Source of the DNA: an uncultured Psychroflexus sp.
Lineage (GTDB): Bacteria; Bacteroidota; Bacteroidia; Flavobacteriales; Flavobacteriaceae
Direction: 5' to 3'
Length of the DNA stretch: 61,572 nucleotides
NCBI GenBank assembly: GCA_913062845.1
Contig: CAJXVZ010000013.1
Location: 1-61,572, forward strand
Part shown: in pieces, positions 45,124 through 54,555 of the stretch
Position numbering within the stretch: the first letter of the stretch is position 1
Layout: every line of letters begins with the position of its first letter
Translations under genes and position numbers: made by a program
The notes under the pieces: model-generated
What the model was told of the DNA's origin: nothing
The model's input: the letters and a program-made list of their open reading frames with translations, nothing else
Databases searched by the model: none

Positions 45124-45636
45124 ATGAAATCGATCCTTAGTCTTATCACGTTTTGCTTTATGAGCATATTGGGGTTTTCTCAGGAAATTTCAGATGATTA
45201 TCTGGGAGAATACAAAGGGGAATTACAAATATTTTCGAAGGGAAACACCAACACTGTTGAGATGGAATTTAAATTGAAACCTACCGATACACCATCGGTA
45301 TATGATTATATTTTAATCTATCATTCCCAAAACGGAACAGATATTCGTGAGTATGTTTTGAAGCAAAAAGATTCTACAGGGAATTACCTTCTGGATGAAA
45401 ATAACGGTATAGTTTTATCAACAAAATACATTAATAATAGTCTGCATTCTTTTTTTAAGGTGCAAAACAGTCTATTGAAAAGTAGCATCAGATTTGGTAA
45501 AAATTATGCTGAATTTGAAATTGTAATGGCAAACACTTCACAAGTTGATACTACGGCAACTGCAGACAAAAGCTTTGAGGTTTTTGCTTACCCCATTGCT
45601 ACATATCAGTTTGCCAGATTAGAAAAATTAAAATAA
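45124..45636 (+). CDS. hypothetical secreted protein
   Basis: 170 residues with signal peptide MKSILSLITFCFMSILGFSQ. The rest alternates short beta strands (YLGEYKGELQIFSKGN, TVEMEFKLKP, YDYILIYHSQNG, FARLEKLK), suggesting a lipocalin-like barrel, but no family is recognised. It is convergent with the M3 peptidase gene, with 3 bases between. Confidence 0.7.
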   Translation: MKSILSLITFCFMSILGFSQEISDDYLGEYKGELQIFSKGNTNTVEMEFKLKPTDTPSVYDYILIYHSQNGTDIREYVLKQKDSTGNYLLDENNGIVLSTKYINNSLHSFFKVQNSLLKSSIRFGKNYAEFEIVMANTSQVDTTATADKSFEVFAYPIATYQFARLEKLK

Positions 45637-45639
45637 ATT

Positions 45640-47682
45640 TTAGCTGCTCAATCCAGCCCTTTTGAGTAATGCCTCCGGATTTGGCTCATGACCTCTGAAT
45701 TTTACATACAATTCCATAGGATCTTCTGTACCTCCCTTTTCTAAAATATTAGTTTTAAATGCATTCGCGACATTTTTATCAAATATGCCATTTTCTTTAA
45801 AAGCTTCAAACGCGTCAGCATCCAGGACTTCAGCCCATTTGTATGAATAGTAACCTGCTGAATAACCACCCTGAAATATGTGAGAAAATGCTGTACTCAT
45901 ACAGTTTTCTTCAATATCATCAAGGAGTTTAGTGCTTTCAAATGCTTTGACCTCGAAAGTTTTGACATCATGTATTTTATCCGGATCTGTATTATGCCAG
46001 GCCATATCTAAAAGTCCAAAACTGAGTTGTCTCAGAGTCTGCATGCCTTCATTAAAGTTTGCAGCGGCTTTAATTTGTTCTATGTACTTTTCGGGGATGG
46101 CTTCTCCTGTTTTATAATGTTTTGCGAAAATGTCCAATGCTTCTTTTTCATAACACCAGTTTTCCAAAATCTGACTGGGCAGCTCTACAAAGTCCCAGTG
46201 GACAGACGTCCCGGAGAGAGATCTGAATGTGGTGTTTGCAAGAATGCCATGCAAGGCATGACCAAATTCATGAAACAAAGTCGTTACCTCATTAAAAGTT
46301 AATAGCGATGGGCTGTTTTTTCCCGGTTTTGAAAAATTACAAACTATTGAAATTATGGGCCTTTCATTTGAATATTCAGTTTTAAACTGATTTTTATAAA
46401 TCGTCATCCACGCACCACCTCTTTTGCCTTCTCTCGGGTGAAAATCCGCATAGAAAACCGCTTTTAAGTCATCATTTTCGTCATAAATGTCATAGGCTTT
46501 TACATCTTTGTGGTAAACGTCAATGGTTTCATTTGGTTTAAAGTGTAAACCATAAAGCCTGCCTGCTACTTCAAACACACCATCGATAACCTGATTTAGC
46601 GGGAAATATGGTTTCAAAATGTTATCGTCAAGTTTGAATTTTTTCTGTTTTAACTTTTCTGTATAGAATGCCAGATCCCATTTTTCTAATTTTTCGAGAT
46701 GATCTGTTTCTTTGGCAAAAGCCTTTAGTTCATCAAGCTCTGTGATGGCAAATGGCCTGGCTTTTTCCAGTAATTCATTAAGAAAATCCTCTACATTTTC
46801 AGGTGTTTTGGCCATTCTTTCTTCAAGTACATAATCTGCATGGGATTTGTAACCAAGCAGCTTTGCCCTTTGATGCCTTAAGTTGACAATGGACTTTATG
46901 ACTTCTTCATTATTGTTTTCATTATCCTGAAAACCCCTTTTTCCGAATGCTATAGAGAGCTCTTTTCTTAAGTCTCTGTTTTCACAGAACTTCATAAAAG
47001 GGATGTAGCTTGGATAATGAAGCGTAAAAATATATCCTTCTTTAGATTTTTCTTTGGCGAGTTCTTCAGCTTCTTCTAATTGCTGCTCAGGCAGCCCTTG
47101 CAATTCAGATTTGTCTTTGACATGGAGTTCAAACGCATTCGTCTCTGCAAGAACATGTTGCCCAAATTTAAGCGATAAAGTTGAAAGTTCGCTGTCAATT
47201 TTTCGCAGCTGCTTCTGGTCTTCTTTGTTTAGTAAGGCACCATTTCTCACAAAGCTTTTATAATGCTTGTCAATAAGCGTAATTTGCTCAGTATTGTAGC
47301 CCCTTTTTGAGGCATCCATTAAGTTTTCCTTATCATCATACACTTTTTTTACATTCTTAAAAAGTGTTTCATTCGTCATGATATCATTGTTGAAATCACT
47401 CAGTAAAGGTGAAATTTCCTGAGCCAGTTTTTGTATGTCATCGTTGGTTTCAGCAGAGTTCAGATTAAACAGGATCTGGGTAATTCTTTCCAACTGGTAA
47501 CCTGATCCATCCAAAGCTGCAATTGTATTTTCAAAATCGGGATTCCGGATGCCAGCTATTTTATCAATCTCTTTTTTGGTGCTTTCTATAGCCTGAAGTA
47601 TAGCAGGCTTAAAATGTTCAACTTTTATTTTTGAAAACGGAGGTATTTCAAAGTTTGATAAAAGTGGATTTTTGATACTCAT
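45640..47682 (-). CDS. M3 family zinc metallopeptidase (oligopeptidase A / Dcp-like)
   Basis: 680 residues from the ATG at 47682 (MSIKNPLLSNFEIPPF), preferred to a TTG 21 bases earlier. The zinc site HEFGHALHG lies near residue 472, with the distal Glu in HWDFVELPSQILENW. KRGGAWMTIY and GYYSYKWAEVLDADAF are further family blocks. No signal peptide is visible, so it likely acts in the cytoplasm, degrading short peptides including cleaved signal peptides. Confidence 0.93.
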   Translation of the reverse strand: MSIKNPLLSNFEIPPFSKIKVEHFKPAILQAIESTKKEIDKIAGIRNPDFENTIAALDGSGYQLERITQILFNLNSAETNDDIQKLAQEISPLLSDFNNDIMTNETLFKNVKKVYDDKENLMDASKRGYNTEQITLIDKHYKSFVRNGALLNKEDQKQLRKIDSELSTLSLKFGQHVLAETNAFELHVKDKSELQGLPEQQLEEAEELAKEKSKEGYIFTLHYPSYIPFMKFCENRDLRKELSIAFGKRGFQDNENNNEEVIKSIVNLRHQRAKLLGYKSHADYVLEERMAKTPENVEDFLNELLEKARPFAITELDELKAFAKETDHLEKLEKWDLAFYTEKLKQKKFKLDDNILKPYFPLNQVIDGVFEVAGRLYGLHFKPNETIDVYHKDVKAYDIYDENDDLKAVFYADFHPREGKRGGAWMTIYKNQFKTEYSNERPIISIVCNFSKPGKNSPSLLTFNEVTTLFHEFGHALHGILANTTFRSLSGTSVHWDFVELPSQILENWCYEKEALDIFAKHYKTGEAIPEKYIEQIKAAANFNEGMQTLRQLSFGLLDMAWHNTDPDKIHDVKTFEVKAFESTKLLDDIEENCMSTAFSHIFQGGYSAGYYSYKWAEVLDADAFEAFKENGIFDKNVANAFKTNILEKGGTEDPMELYVKFRGHEPNPEALLKRAGLSS

Positions 47683-47793
47683 AGTGCTTTTGTTTGCTGC
47701 CAAATCTAAGGTTCAAAGCTTTTTTGAATGTAACACTTAACCAAACCTTAGTAAAATTATTCCCGAGTCTTTAGATTTAATGCTTTTTTAAAT

Positions 47794-47801
47794 TATATTT
47801 G
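47794..47801 (+). promoter_or_regulatory. predicted -7 promoter element
   Basis: TATATTTG, exact TAnnTTTG, about 44 bases before the ATG at 47846. Confidence 0.45.
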
Positions 47802-47845
47802 GCATACTTAATAAAAAACTATAAATTTATAACAAAATATATATT

Positions 47846-48181
47846 ATGAAAGCAATTATCTACATAGCCTTTATCGTTTTAACTTCAGTAGGTGTTTACG
47901 GACAGGAAATTAACCAGCAAAATCTTGCTGAAAGCACAAAAGAAACCGCAACTAAAATAAGCCAGGAGTTAAATTTTGATGATAACGAATCTTTATATTT
48001 ATACAGAGCCATATATTCAACCGAACAAACCAAATTAAAAGCAAAACAGCAATTTGGTGACAATACTGAACAACTTCAGGAAATGAATCAAAAAATTAAT
48101 GACCAGTTCATTAAAATGTTAACCGCAAAATTTGATGCCTCTGAAATAGCAAGTATCAAACAAATGATGGATAAAGAATAA
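47846..48181 (+). CDS. small secreted helical protein
   Basis: 111 residues with signal peptide MKAIIYIAFIVLTSVGVYGQ. The mature part is helical and charged (STKETATKISQELNFDDNESLYLYRAIYS, LQEMNQKINDQFIKML pattern), similar in style to small DUF4168/Spy-like periplasmic proteins, but not assigned. Followed by a strong terminator. Confidence 0.65.
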   Translation: MKAIIYIAFIVLTSVGVYGQEINQQNLAESTKETATKISQELNFDDNESLYLYRAIYSTEQTKLKAKQQFGDNTEQLQEMNQKINDQFIKMLTAKFDASEIASIKQMMDKE

Positions 48182-48201
48182 ATATCTGTTCACAATATTT
48201 T

Positions 48202-48231
48202 AAAACCTGTTGTTTGTCAACAGGTTTTTTT
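48202..48231. terminator. bidirectional intrinsic terminator
   Basis: AAAACCTGTTG (48202-48212) pairs with CAACAGGTTTT (48218-48228) across a 5-base loop, with a T-run to 48231 and an A-run on the other side. It serves the secreted protein gene and the convergent kinase-like gene. Confidence 0.8.
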
Positions 48232-49075
48232 ATGCGTTGTATTTTGCGAGCATAGCTCTGGCTCTGGAATAATACGAGGAGCCGAAAAGATTAACATGTA
48301 CAAGAATATAATACAGCTGCCATAGCTCTGTTCTGAATTTCCAATCTGCCTCTAAAGGGAAAATTTCATTATAAATCTCAAAAATGGAATGAGGGTAACC
48401 ACCAAATAATTTCATCATCGCAATGTCCATTTCTCTGCAAGCGTAACCTATAGCAGGGTCAAATATGCATGCATTGCCTTTGTGAGTAACTAAATAATTT
48501 CCTGACCATAGATCACCATGAATGAGTGAAGCTTTTTCTTGGGGAATAATGCTTTCCAGGTTTTTATAAAAAGCGTCTATGTTTTGAAACTTAAAGCCTT
48601 TTTCATGCGCCAGTTTAAATTGTGGTTCTAATCGCAGATTGACATAAAACGCAACAGGATCTTTTGTTTTTGGTTGATTGGGCTGTGGAAGTCTGCCAAT
48701 GTAATTGTCAAAATCCAGTCCGTAATAGTCAGATTGCCGGCGATGAAGTTTGGCAAGGGCACTGGCAAATTTCTCCGAGAAGTTTTTGTTTTGTCCGGAG
48801 GAAATGTGAGTTATAATCAAATATGTCTTGTCTTCAGATTGACCGTAAGCTATAACTTGGGGAATAGTAAAACTATTTGTTTCAGAAAGTAATTTTAATG
48901 AATCTGCCTCTATTTCGAACATGTCCGGATATCGACTTGCAGAATTGAGTTTAATCACAAAATCCTGATCTTTTGTCTTAACCTGATAGACATCATTAAT
49001 ATCACCACCACTTAATGGAAGGTATGATTGAACTTCCAGGCTGTGTTTATTAAAAATATCCTTAATCAGATGCAT
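48230..49075 (-). CDS. fructosamine kinase family protein
   Basis: 281 residues with the aminoglycoside phosphotransferase-like fold: substrate entry LPLSGGDINDVYQV, catalytic loop LIHGDLWSGNYL (about 183-194) and metal site CIFDPAIGYACREMDIAMMKLFGGYP. Members phosphorylate fructosamines or ribulosamines on glycated protein, a deglycation repair step; the exact substrate is inferred from the family. The ATG overlaps the folA stop by one base (TAATG), so it is translationally coupled to folA. Confidence 0.88.
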   Translation of the reverse strand: MHLIKDIFNKHSLEVQSYLPLSGGDINDVYQVKTKDQDFVIKLNSASRYPDMFEIEADSLKLLSETNSFTIPQVIAYGQSEDKTYLIITHISSGQNKNFSEKFASALAKLHRRQSDYYGLDFDNYIGRLPQPNQPKTKDPVAFYVNLRLEPQFKLAHEKGFKFQNIDAFYKNLESIIPQEKASLIHGDLWSGNYLVTHKGNACIFDPAIGYACREMDIAMMKLFGGYPHSIFEIYNEIFPLEADWKFRTELWQLYYILVHVNLFGSSYYSRARAMLAKYNA

Positions 49076-49569
49076 TAAGACCGGGCTTTTCTCTGATAGG
49101 TTTTAAAAGTAAATGCATATTTGTGCTTTTCATCTTTTGGATGATGTTCTTCATTTACCAACTCCCAGTCTTTGTCATTTACATCAGGGAAGTAGGTGTC
49201 GGCTTCAAACTCACCTTCAACTTCTGTCAATTCCAATTCGTCTGCAAACGGCATGAATTGTCTGTAGATTTCTCCACCACCAATTACAAATACAAGCTCC
49301 TGATCTTTGACCGCTTCCATAGCTTCGTCTATATTTTTTACGACTATACATTGTTGCGAAGGATAATTTTCTTGCCTTGTAATCACGACATGCGTTCTGT
49401 TGGGAAGCGGTTTAGGAAAGGATTCAAAGGTCTTTCGCCCCATAATGATATAATGACCTGTTGTCATTTTTTTAAAACGTTTAAAATCGTCAGGTAAATG
49501 CCAAAGCAAATCATTGTCTTTACCGAGTTCGTTATTTCGGCCAATTGCTGCAATCGATATCAGTTTCAA
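49075..49569 (-). CDS. folA: dihydrofolate reductase
   Basis: 164 residues. Reduces dihydrofolate to tetrahydrofolate with NADPH. MKLISIAAIGRNNELGKDNDLLWHLPDDFKRF holds the substrate loop with the catalytic Asp, GRKTFESFPKPLPNRTHVVITR binds NADPH, and VFVIGGGEIYRQFMPFADEL completes the site. Overlaps the kinase-like gene downstream by one base; a 2TM protein gene is just upstream. Confidence 0.96.
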   Translation of the reverse strand: MKLISIAAIGRNNELGKDNDLLWHLPDDFKRFKKMTTGHYIIMGRKTFESFPKPLPNRTHVVITRQENYPSQQCIVVKNIDEAMEAVKDQELVFVIGGGEIYRQFMPFADELELTEVEGEFEADTYFPDVNDKDWELVNEEHHPKDEKHKYAFTFKTYQRKARS

Positions 49570-49572
49570 TAT

Positions 49573-49992
49573 TTATTCTTTTTTAGGTTCTTCATGATCT
49601 TCGGTGATGTTTTTCTCGGAGGATTCCTCTTCTAGTGGATATTTCTCATCAACTTTCTTTTGAAGTTTTTTAAGTTTGGCAAGTTGTATCTCTACAAGTT
49701 TTGCCATATATCTCTCTTCCCAGGCACGTCCCATAAGTTTTTCAACAAAAAAAACATTTATGGCATGCGCAATCAAAAAAACAGACCAAATGATTAAGAC
49801 GGAAACATACCAAGGCATACCAAGTGGTCTGAAATCACTTCCATAACTTAATACCAGGTTGATGAACATCAACATAACTCCACCAGCTATAAAGAATACG
49901 AGATGATGTACCAAACGCTTTTTCTGACGTAAACGTCGGTTGGCATTTTTAAATAATTCTTTTTGATCTATATCTATGCGATTAGAAGACAT
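49573..49992 (-). CDS. 2TM domain-containing protein
   Basis: 139 residues. A charged N-terminus (NRRLRQKKRLVHHLVFFIAGG) leads into two helices (LVFFIAGGVMLMFINLVLSY, YVSVLIIWSVFLIAHAINVF), then WEERYM and an acidic coiled tail rich in Glu and Lys. This is the 2TM family found in flavobacteria, often next to or fused with LytTR-type regulators; no regulator is adjacent here. The stop is 3 bases before folA. Confidence 0.85.
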   Translation of the reverse strand: MSSNRIDIDQKELFKNANRRLRQKKRLVHHLVFFIAGGVMLMFINLVLSYGSDFRPLGMPWYVSVLIIWSVFLIAHAINVFFVEKLMGRAWEERYMAKLVEIQLAKLKKLQKKVDEKYPLEEESSEKNITEDHEEPKKE

Positions 49993-50031
49993 AATGTGTA
50001 TTTTAGACCTTCAAATGTAAGCTAATTGCCT

Positions 50032-51105
50032 ATGAATGTCAAATCATTCTTTCCTGTAACTGAACATCAAATATATTTAAATACTGCTGCAAGTGGTTTG
50101 CTGCCTAAACCAATTTTAGAAGCAAAGCAAAAAGATCTTAGTGAGTTCTATGAAAAAGGCAGCGGATATCTGGGTAAGGAAAATACCCTTGTTAACCAAA
50201 CCAAGGAAAAAATAGCAGCCATTTATAATGCAAAACCCAACAGGATAGCGATTACGCCAAATTTTAGTTTAGCTTACAATGCTGTATTGGATGCGCTACC
50301 TCGGGATTTAACTTTTTTGTGTTTGGATGAGGATTATTTTTCGGTAGTTATGCCTTTGAAAGTGAAAAACATTAATCATCACAGTATACCAATTGGTCAT
50401 GATTTCGAGGAAAAGATTTACGATTATATTTCAGTACATGAGATTGATGTTTTATCAGTGAGTATTGTCCAGTATTTGAGCGGGATTAAGATTGATGTTG
50501 AATTTTTTAAGCGACTAAAAACAGATTTCCCACACTTAAAAATACTGGTTGATGCCACACAGTATTTAGGTACGGAATCTTTCGACTTTGCAGATTCAGG
50601 TATAGATTTATTAATTTCAAGTTGTTATAAGTGGTTGAATGCAGGTTATGGAAATGCTATCACATTGATGTCTGATGATTTATACGACATGATAACTCCA
50701 AGACAAATAGGTGCCAACTCTTACTACGACAAAGCAGACTTAAAAGTAAGTCCGATGGGATATTTTGAGCCCGGCCATTATGATCTTAACAGTATTGTGG
50801 CATTGCAGAAAGCTTTGGAATTCCATTATGACCAGATCGGCATAGCTTTTATAGAAAAACAAATTAAAGCCATATCTGTAAAAGCACATCAGGAATTAAA
50901 TGCTCTTGATCTTGTTGAAGAACATGTAAAACTTAGAAAGACCCACTCCACAATTTTTATGTTGAAGATAACTCAGGAAAAATTCGATGACTTTCAAAAA
51001 GCAAAAATTATTTTATCAAAAAGGGGACAAGGTTTGCGCATAAGCTTTAATTATTTCAACACATTTGACGATTTAGAGCACTTAATTGACTTTTTAAAGC
51101 CTTAA
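50032..51105 (+). CDS. class V aminotransferase / cysteine desulfurase-like PLP enzyme
   Basis: 357 residues from the ATG at 50032 (MNVKSFFPVTEHQIYLNTAASG). YLNTAASGLLPKP is the usual N-terminal block, LVDATQYLG the cofactor-binding Asp region, and SSCYKWLNAGYGNA carries the PLP Lys. RISFNYFNTFDDLEHLIDFL is the family C-terminus. The substrate is not clear; it lacks an obvious active-site Cys loop, so aminotransferase or isomerase activity is more likely than desulfuration. Confidence 0.85.
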   Translation: MNVKSFFPVTEHQIYLNTAASGLLPKPILEAKQKDLSEFYEKGSGYLGKENTLVNQTKEKIAAIYNAKPNRIAITPNFSLAYNAVLDALPRDLTFLCLDEDYFSVVMPLKVKNINHHSIPIGHDFEEKIYDYISVHEIDVLSVSIVQYLSGIKIDVEFFKRLKTDFPHLKILVDATQYLGTESFDFADSGIDLLISSCYKWLNAGYGNAITLMSDDLYDMITPRQIGANSYYDKADLKVSPMGYFEPGHYDLNSIVALQKALEFHYDQIGIAFIEKQIKAISVKAHQELNALDLVEEHVKLRKTHSTIFMLKITQEKFDDFQKAKIILSKRGQGLRISFNYFNTFDDLEHLIDFLKP

Positions 51106-51255
51106 TTTTCAGATTTCTAAGAATTTTTGTGTTTATTTTTTTAGAAAACCTTTAGAAAGTTTTGAACTGATATCGTTTTCGTAGTAAACTATTGCATTTA
51201 TTTTGTTATCAAATCACGATTATTCGTAAAAAAAAGACTATTTTGGTAAAGTATA

Positions 51256-51285
51256 TTGACGAAATAAACATTGTTTTTAAATTTG
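51256..51285 (+). promoter_or_regulatory. predicted Bacteroidota promoter (-33 and -7)
   Basis: TTG at 51256-51258 and TAAATTTG at 51278-51285 are 19 bases apart, matching both elements of the Bacteroidota primary-sigma consensus. The ATG follows at 51299. The best promoter match seen in the window. Confidence 0.65.
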
Positions 51286-51298
51286 TAATAAAAAAATT

Positions 51299-51592
51299 AT
51301 GGCAATCAAGAAGCAATTTTTAAAAACTAAGCCTGTTTGTAAAGTGACTTTTACAGTAGAGGCTCCGGATGCAAAAAAAGCATTTGTTTGTGGTGACTTC
51401 AATAACTGGAGTGAAAAAAAGAATCCACTTAAAAAATTAAAGAACGGTAACTTTAAAGGCACTATTGATCTGGACGCTGACAACACTTATGAGTTTAAAT
51501 ATCTTGTTGATGGCAACTGGATGAACGAAGAGCAAGCTGACAGCTACAAATGGAATGATGTAGGTTCAGAAAACTCTGTCCTCGAAGTATAG
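51299..51592 (+). CDS. isoamylase early-set / glycogen-binding (AMPK1_CBM-like) domain protein
   Basis: 97 residues consisting of one domain: CKVTFTVEAPDAKKAFVCGDFNNW, then KNGNFKGTIDLDADNTYEFKYLVDGNWMNEEQADSYKWN. The GDFNNW and YEFKYLVDG blocks are those of CBM48/AMPK-beta starch- and glycogen-binding modules. No catalytic partner is fused. It may bind glycogen or act as a stand-alone module. Strong promoter upstream and terminator downstream suggest good expression. Confidence 0.88.
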   Translation: MAIKKQFLKTKPVCKVTFTVEAPDAKKAFVCGDFNNWSEKKNPLKKLKNGNFKGTIDLDADNTYEFKYLVDGNWMNEEQADSYKWNDVGSENSVLEV

Positions 51593-51647
51593 TTTGGAAG
51601 TTTACTTTATCCTTATTTAAGGCAACCAAACTAATTAACTAACGACT

Positions 51648-51670
51648 AAGCCAGATTTTATCTGGCTTTT
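51648..51670 (+). terminator. intrinsic terminator
   Basis: AAGCCAGAT pairs with ATCTGGCTT (51660-51668), followed by a T-run; ends the glycogen-binding domain gene. Confidence 0.8.
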
Positions 51671-51695
51671 TTTATGCGTTTTTCTGACAAAACAA

Positions 51696-51728
51696 AAAAG
51701 CCAAACAAAGTAAATTTGTTTGGCTTTT
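51696..51728. terminator. bidirectional terminator before cysN end
   Basis: AAAAGCCAAACAAA pairs perfectly with TTTGTTTGGCTTTT (51715-51728) across a 5-base loop, with A/T runs on both sides. It lies 26 bases past the cysN stop and probably ends the cys operon. Confidence 0.75.
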
Positions 51729-51753
51729 ATAATATTTGTTGTTTAATTAAAAA

Positions 51754-53010
51754 CTACACAATCATTCCGGCAGCAATGGTTTCTTTTGTTGAATCGTCAA
51801 CTAATATAATGCTACCTGTATTTCGGTTCGCACGGTATTCGTCTATCATTAGTCTATGAGTTGTTCTGATTTTAACCCTGGCAATATCGTTCATGTTGAG
51901 GGTTTTGTCATCTTCATCTTTTTCAAATTTGTTGATATCCATTTTGTAAACCACATCTTTGATCATGGCTTTTTTCTCATTGCTGGTGTGCATGATCGTA
52001 TATTTTGTTCGAGGTTTGGAAGGCTCTTTGTTCAACCAACACATCATGACATCAAATTCCTGTGAAGTTTCAGGTTGATTGTTTTTTCTTACGATCATAT
52101 CGCCCCGGCTGATGTCAATATCGTCTTCAAGACAAACAGAAATTGACATTGGAGCAAAAGCCTCTTCAACAAATTCCTCACCGGCATTTATGCTCTTTAC
52201 CTTTGAAGTAAAACCAGACGGTAAAATAGCAACTTCATCTCCAACTCTTATAATACCACTTTGTAACCTGCCCGCATAACCTCTGTAGTCAATAAAACCC
52301 TCTCGTTGAGGTCGGATGACAGTTTGTACAGCAAAACGCATGTCAATTTTGTTGATATCACTACTGATGTGTAGCGTTTCTAAGGTGTTTAACAAAGGAG
52401 AGTTCTTGTACCAATCCATATTTTCTGAACGGTTTACCACATTATCGCCATTAAGCGCACTGATAGGAATGTAGCGCACATCTCTGATGTACAATTTTGA
52501 TGAAAACTCTTCAAACTGGTTGACAATCTCATTGAAACGCTCTTCGCTATGGTCCACCAAATCCATTTTGTTGACACATACAACGATATGTGGGATTTGA
52601 AGAAGTGAAGCAATATAAGCGTGTCTTTTGGTCTGTTCAATAACACCATTTCTGGCATCAATCAAAATGATAGCCGCATTGGCAGTTGAAGCGCCGGTTA
52701 CCATATTACGGGTATACTCCACATGTCCAGGCGTATCGGCAATGATGAATTTACGTTTTGGTGTCGTAAAATACCTGTAGGCCACATCTATGGTAATACC
52801 TTGTTCTCTTTCGTCTTTAAGACCATCAGTAAATAGTGCAAGGTCAACACCATCTATACCTTTTTGTTTACTCGTGTTTTCTACAGCACTGATCTGGTCT
52901 TCAAAAATTGACTTTGAATCGTAAAGTAAACGACCAATTAGTGTACTTTTTCCATCATCTACACTTCCGGCAGTCGTAAATCTTAAGAGTTGATTATTAT
53001 CTATATTCAT
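51754..53010 (-). CDS. cysN: sulfate adenylyltransferase subunit 1 (GTPase)
   Basis: 418 residues. The GTPase subunit that drives ATP sulfurylase. P-loop GSVDDGKST (about 15-23), switch region DVAYRYF, DTPGHVEYTRNM and NKMDLVD give a complete G domain, followed by EF-Tu-like beta domains. No CysC kinase is fused at the C-terminus; a separate cysC lies in the operon. Last gene of cysQ-cysC-cysD-cysN. Confidence 0.95.
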   Translation of the reverse strand: MNIDNNQLLRFTTAGSVDDGKSTLIGRLLYDSKSIFEDQISAVENTSKQKGIDGVDLALFTDGLKDEREQGITIDVAYRYFTTPKRKFIIADTPGHVEYTRNMVTGASTANAAIILIDARNGVIEQTKRHAYIASLLQIPHIVVCVNKMDLVDHSEERFNEIVNQFEEFSSKLYIRDVRYIPISALNGDNVVNRSENMDWYKNSPLLNTLETLHISSDINKIDMRFAVQTVIRPQREGFIDYRGYAGRLQSGIIRVGDEVAILPSGFTSKVKSINAGEEFVEEAFAPMSISVCLEDDIDISRGDMIVRKNNQPETSQEFDVMMCWLNKEPSKPRTKYTIMHTSNEKKAMIKDVVYKMDINKFEKDEDDKTLNMNDIARVKIRTTHRLMIDEYRANRNTGSIILVDDSTKETIAAGMIV

Positions 53011-53047
53011 TTCCTTGTCTTTTGTAATAGTTAATATTGATTAGTGT

Positions 53048-53953
53048 TTAGAAGTAACCTTCTTTTTTACGATCTTCCATGGCGGTTTCAGAACGTTTAT
53101 CGTCTGTACGGTTACCGCGTTCAGTTTGTCTCATGGTAGAAACCTCATCAACAATTTTAGCCAATGTATCTGCTTCTGATTCTATACCACCTGTAATGGT
53201 AATATCTCCAAGCGTTCTGAAACGGATTTTCTTGGTCACGATTTCTTCGTGATCTTCCAGTTTCAGGAATTCAGAATTCGGAATCCATGAATCGTTTCTC
53301 CAAACCACCTCACGTTCATGAGCAATATATAAAGATGGAATAGAAATATTTTCTCTTAGAATGTAATTCCAGACATCCATTTCTGTCCAGTTACTGATAG
53401 GGAAAGCTCTGAAGTGTTCGCCTTCAAAATGTTTACCATTCAATAAATTCCACAACTCAGGACGTTGGTTTTTAGGGTCCCATTGCCCGAAATCATCTCT
53501 GTGGGAAAAGAAACGCTCTTTGGCTCTCGCTTTTTCTTCATCACGACGACCACCACCAATGGCGCAGTCTATTTTGTTGCCTTCGATAGCGTCCAATAGG
53601 GTAGTGATTTGCAGTGCATTTCTCGTGGCATTTTTACCTTTTTCTTCGGCTACGCGGCCTTTGTCGATAGACTCCTGAACAGAACCTACCAGCAGATTTA
53701 CGCCAAGTTCTTTGACCAGGTCATCACGAAATTTAATGGTTTCCGGAAAGTTATGACCGGTATCTACGTGCAAAAGTGAAAATGGAATTTTAGCAGGATA
53801 AAATGCTTTTTTAGCCAAATGTGTTACCAAAATAGAATCCTTTCCACCTGAAAACAAGATGACCGGATTCTGAAATTGTGCCCAAACTTCTCTGAGGATA
53901 AATATCGCTTCAGACTCTAATTCGTCGAGATAATTGAGATAGTATTTATTCAT
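53048..53953 (-). CDS. cysD: sulfate adenylyltransferase subunit 2
   Basis: 301 residues. Forms adenosine 5'-phosphosulfate from ATP and sulfate. The PP-loop reads LFSGGKDSILVTHLAKKAF (about 32-50), and GGGRRDEEKARAKERFFSHRD, RPELWNLLNGKH and GDITITGGIESEADTL are CysD blocks. Overlaps the cysC stop by one base and precedes cysN by 37 bases. Confidence 0.96.
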   Translation of the reverse strand: MNKYYLNYLDELESEAIFILREVWAQFQNPVILFSGGKDSILVTHLAKKAFYPAKIPFSLLHVDTGHNFPETIKFRDDLVKELGVNLLVGSVQESIDKGRVAEEKGKNATRNALQITTLLDAIEGNKIDCAIGGGRRDEEKARAKERFFSHRDDFGQWDPKNQRPELWNLLNGKHFEGEHFRAFPISNWTEMDVWNYILRENISIPSLYIAHEREVVWRNDSWIPNSEFLKLEDHEEIVTKKIRFRTLGDITITGGIESEADTLAKIVDEVSTMRQTERGNRTDDKRSETAMEDRKKEGYF

Positions 53954-54552
53954 TATGATTGATTTTTAATATGGTTAATAACATAATTGAAAACTTCCTG
54001 TGCTGATTCTTCAACACTTTTGTTCTCGGTTTTTACTGTAATTTCAGGATTTACCGGTGCTTCGTATGGTGCAGAAATACCGGTAAAGTTTTTGATTTCA
54101 CCTTTTCTGGCCTTAGCGTAAAGCCCTTTCACATCTCTTTGTTCACAGATTTCAAGAGGTGTATTTACAAACACCTCAATAAAATCTTTATCGCCTACGA
54201 TGTCTCTTACAATCTTTCTGTCCTGAAGGGTTGGCGAGACAAAAGCGGCCATGCAAATCTGACCGGAGTCCACAAACAATTTAGCGACTTCTGCAATACG
54301 ACGAAGGTTTTCAGCACGGTCTTCGGCCGTAAAAGTTAAACCTTTATTGATGCCCTGGCGAATATTATCGCCGTCTAAAGTATAGGTTTTGTATCCTGAA
54401 TCAAACAGTTTTTGCTCAACGGCATTGGCTATGGTTGATTTTCCAGAGCCAGAAAGCCCGGTGAACCACAACACAAAGCTACGCTGATTGAGCTGCTTTT
54501 CTCTGTCGGCTCTTGTGATATTATAATGATGAAAAACGGTATTCTCGCTCAT
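53953..54552 (-). CDS. cysC: adenylylsulfate kinase
   Basis: 199 residues. Phosphorylates APS to PAPS. P-loop GLSGSGKST (about 32-40), DGDNIRQGINKGLTFTAEDRAENLRR, FVSPTLQDRKIVRD and the lid segment GLYAKARKGEIKNFTGISAPYE are all present. It starts 3 bases after the cysQ stop and overlaps cysD by one base, so the four genes are tightly coupled. Confidence 0.95.
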   Translation of the reverse strand: MSENTVFHHYNITRADREKQLNQRSFVLWFTGLSGSGKSTIANAVEQKLFDSGYKTYTLDGDNIRQGINKGLTFTAEDRAENLRRIAEVAKLFVDSGQICMAAFVSPTLQDRKIVRDIVGDKDFIEVFVNTPLEICEQRDVKGLYAKARKGEIKNFTGISAPYEAPVNPEITVKTENKSVEESAQEVFNYVINHIKNQS

Positions 54553-54555
54553 AAC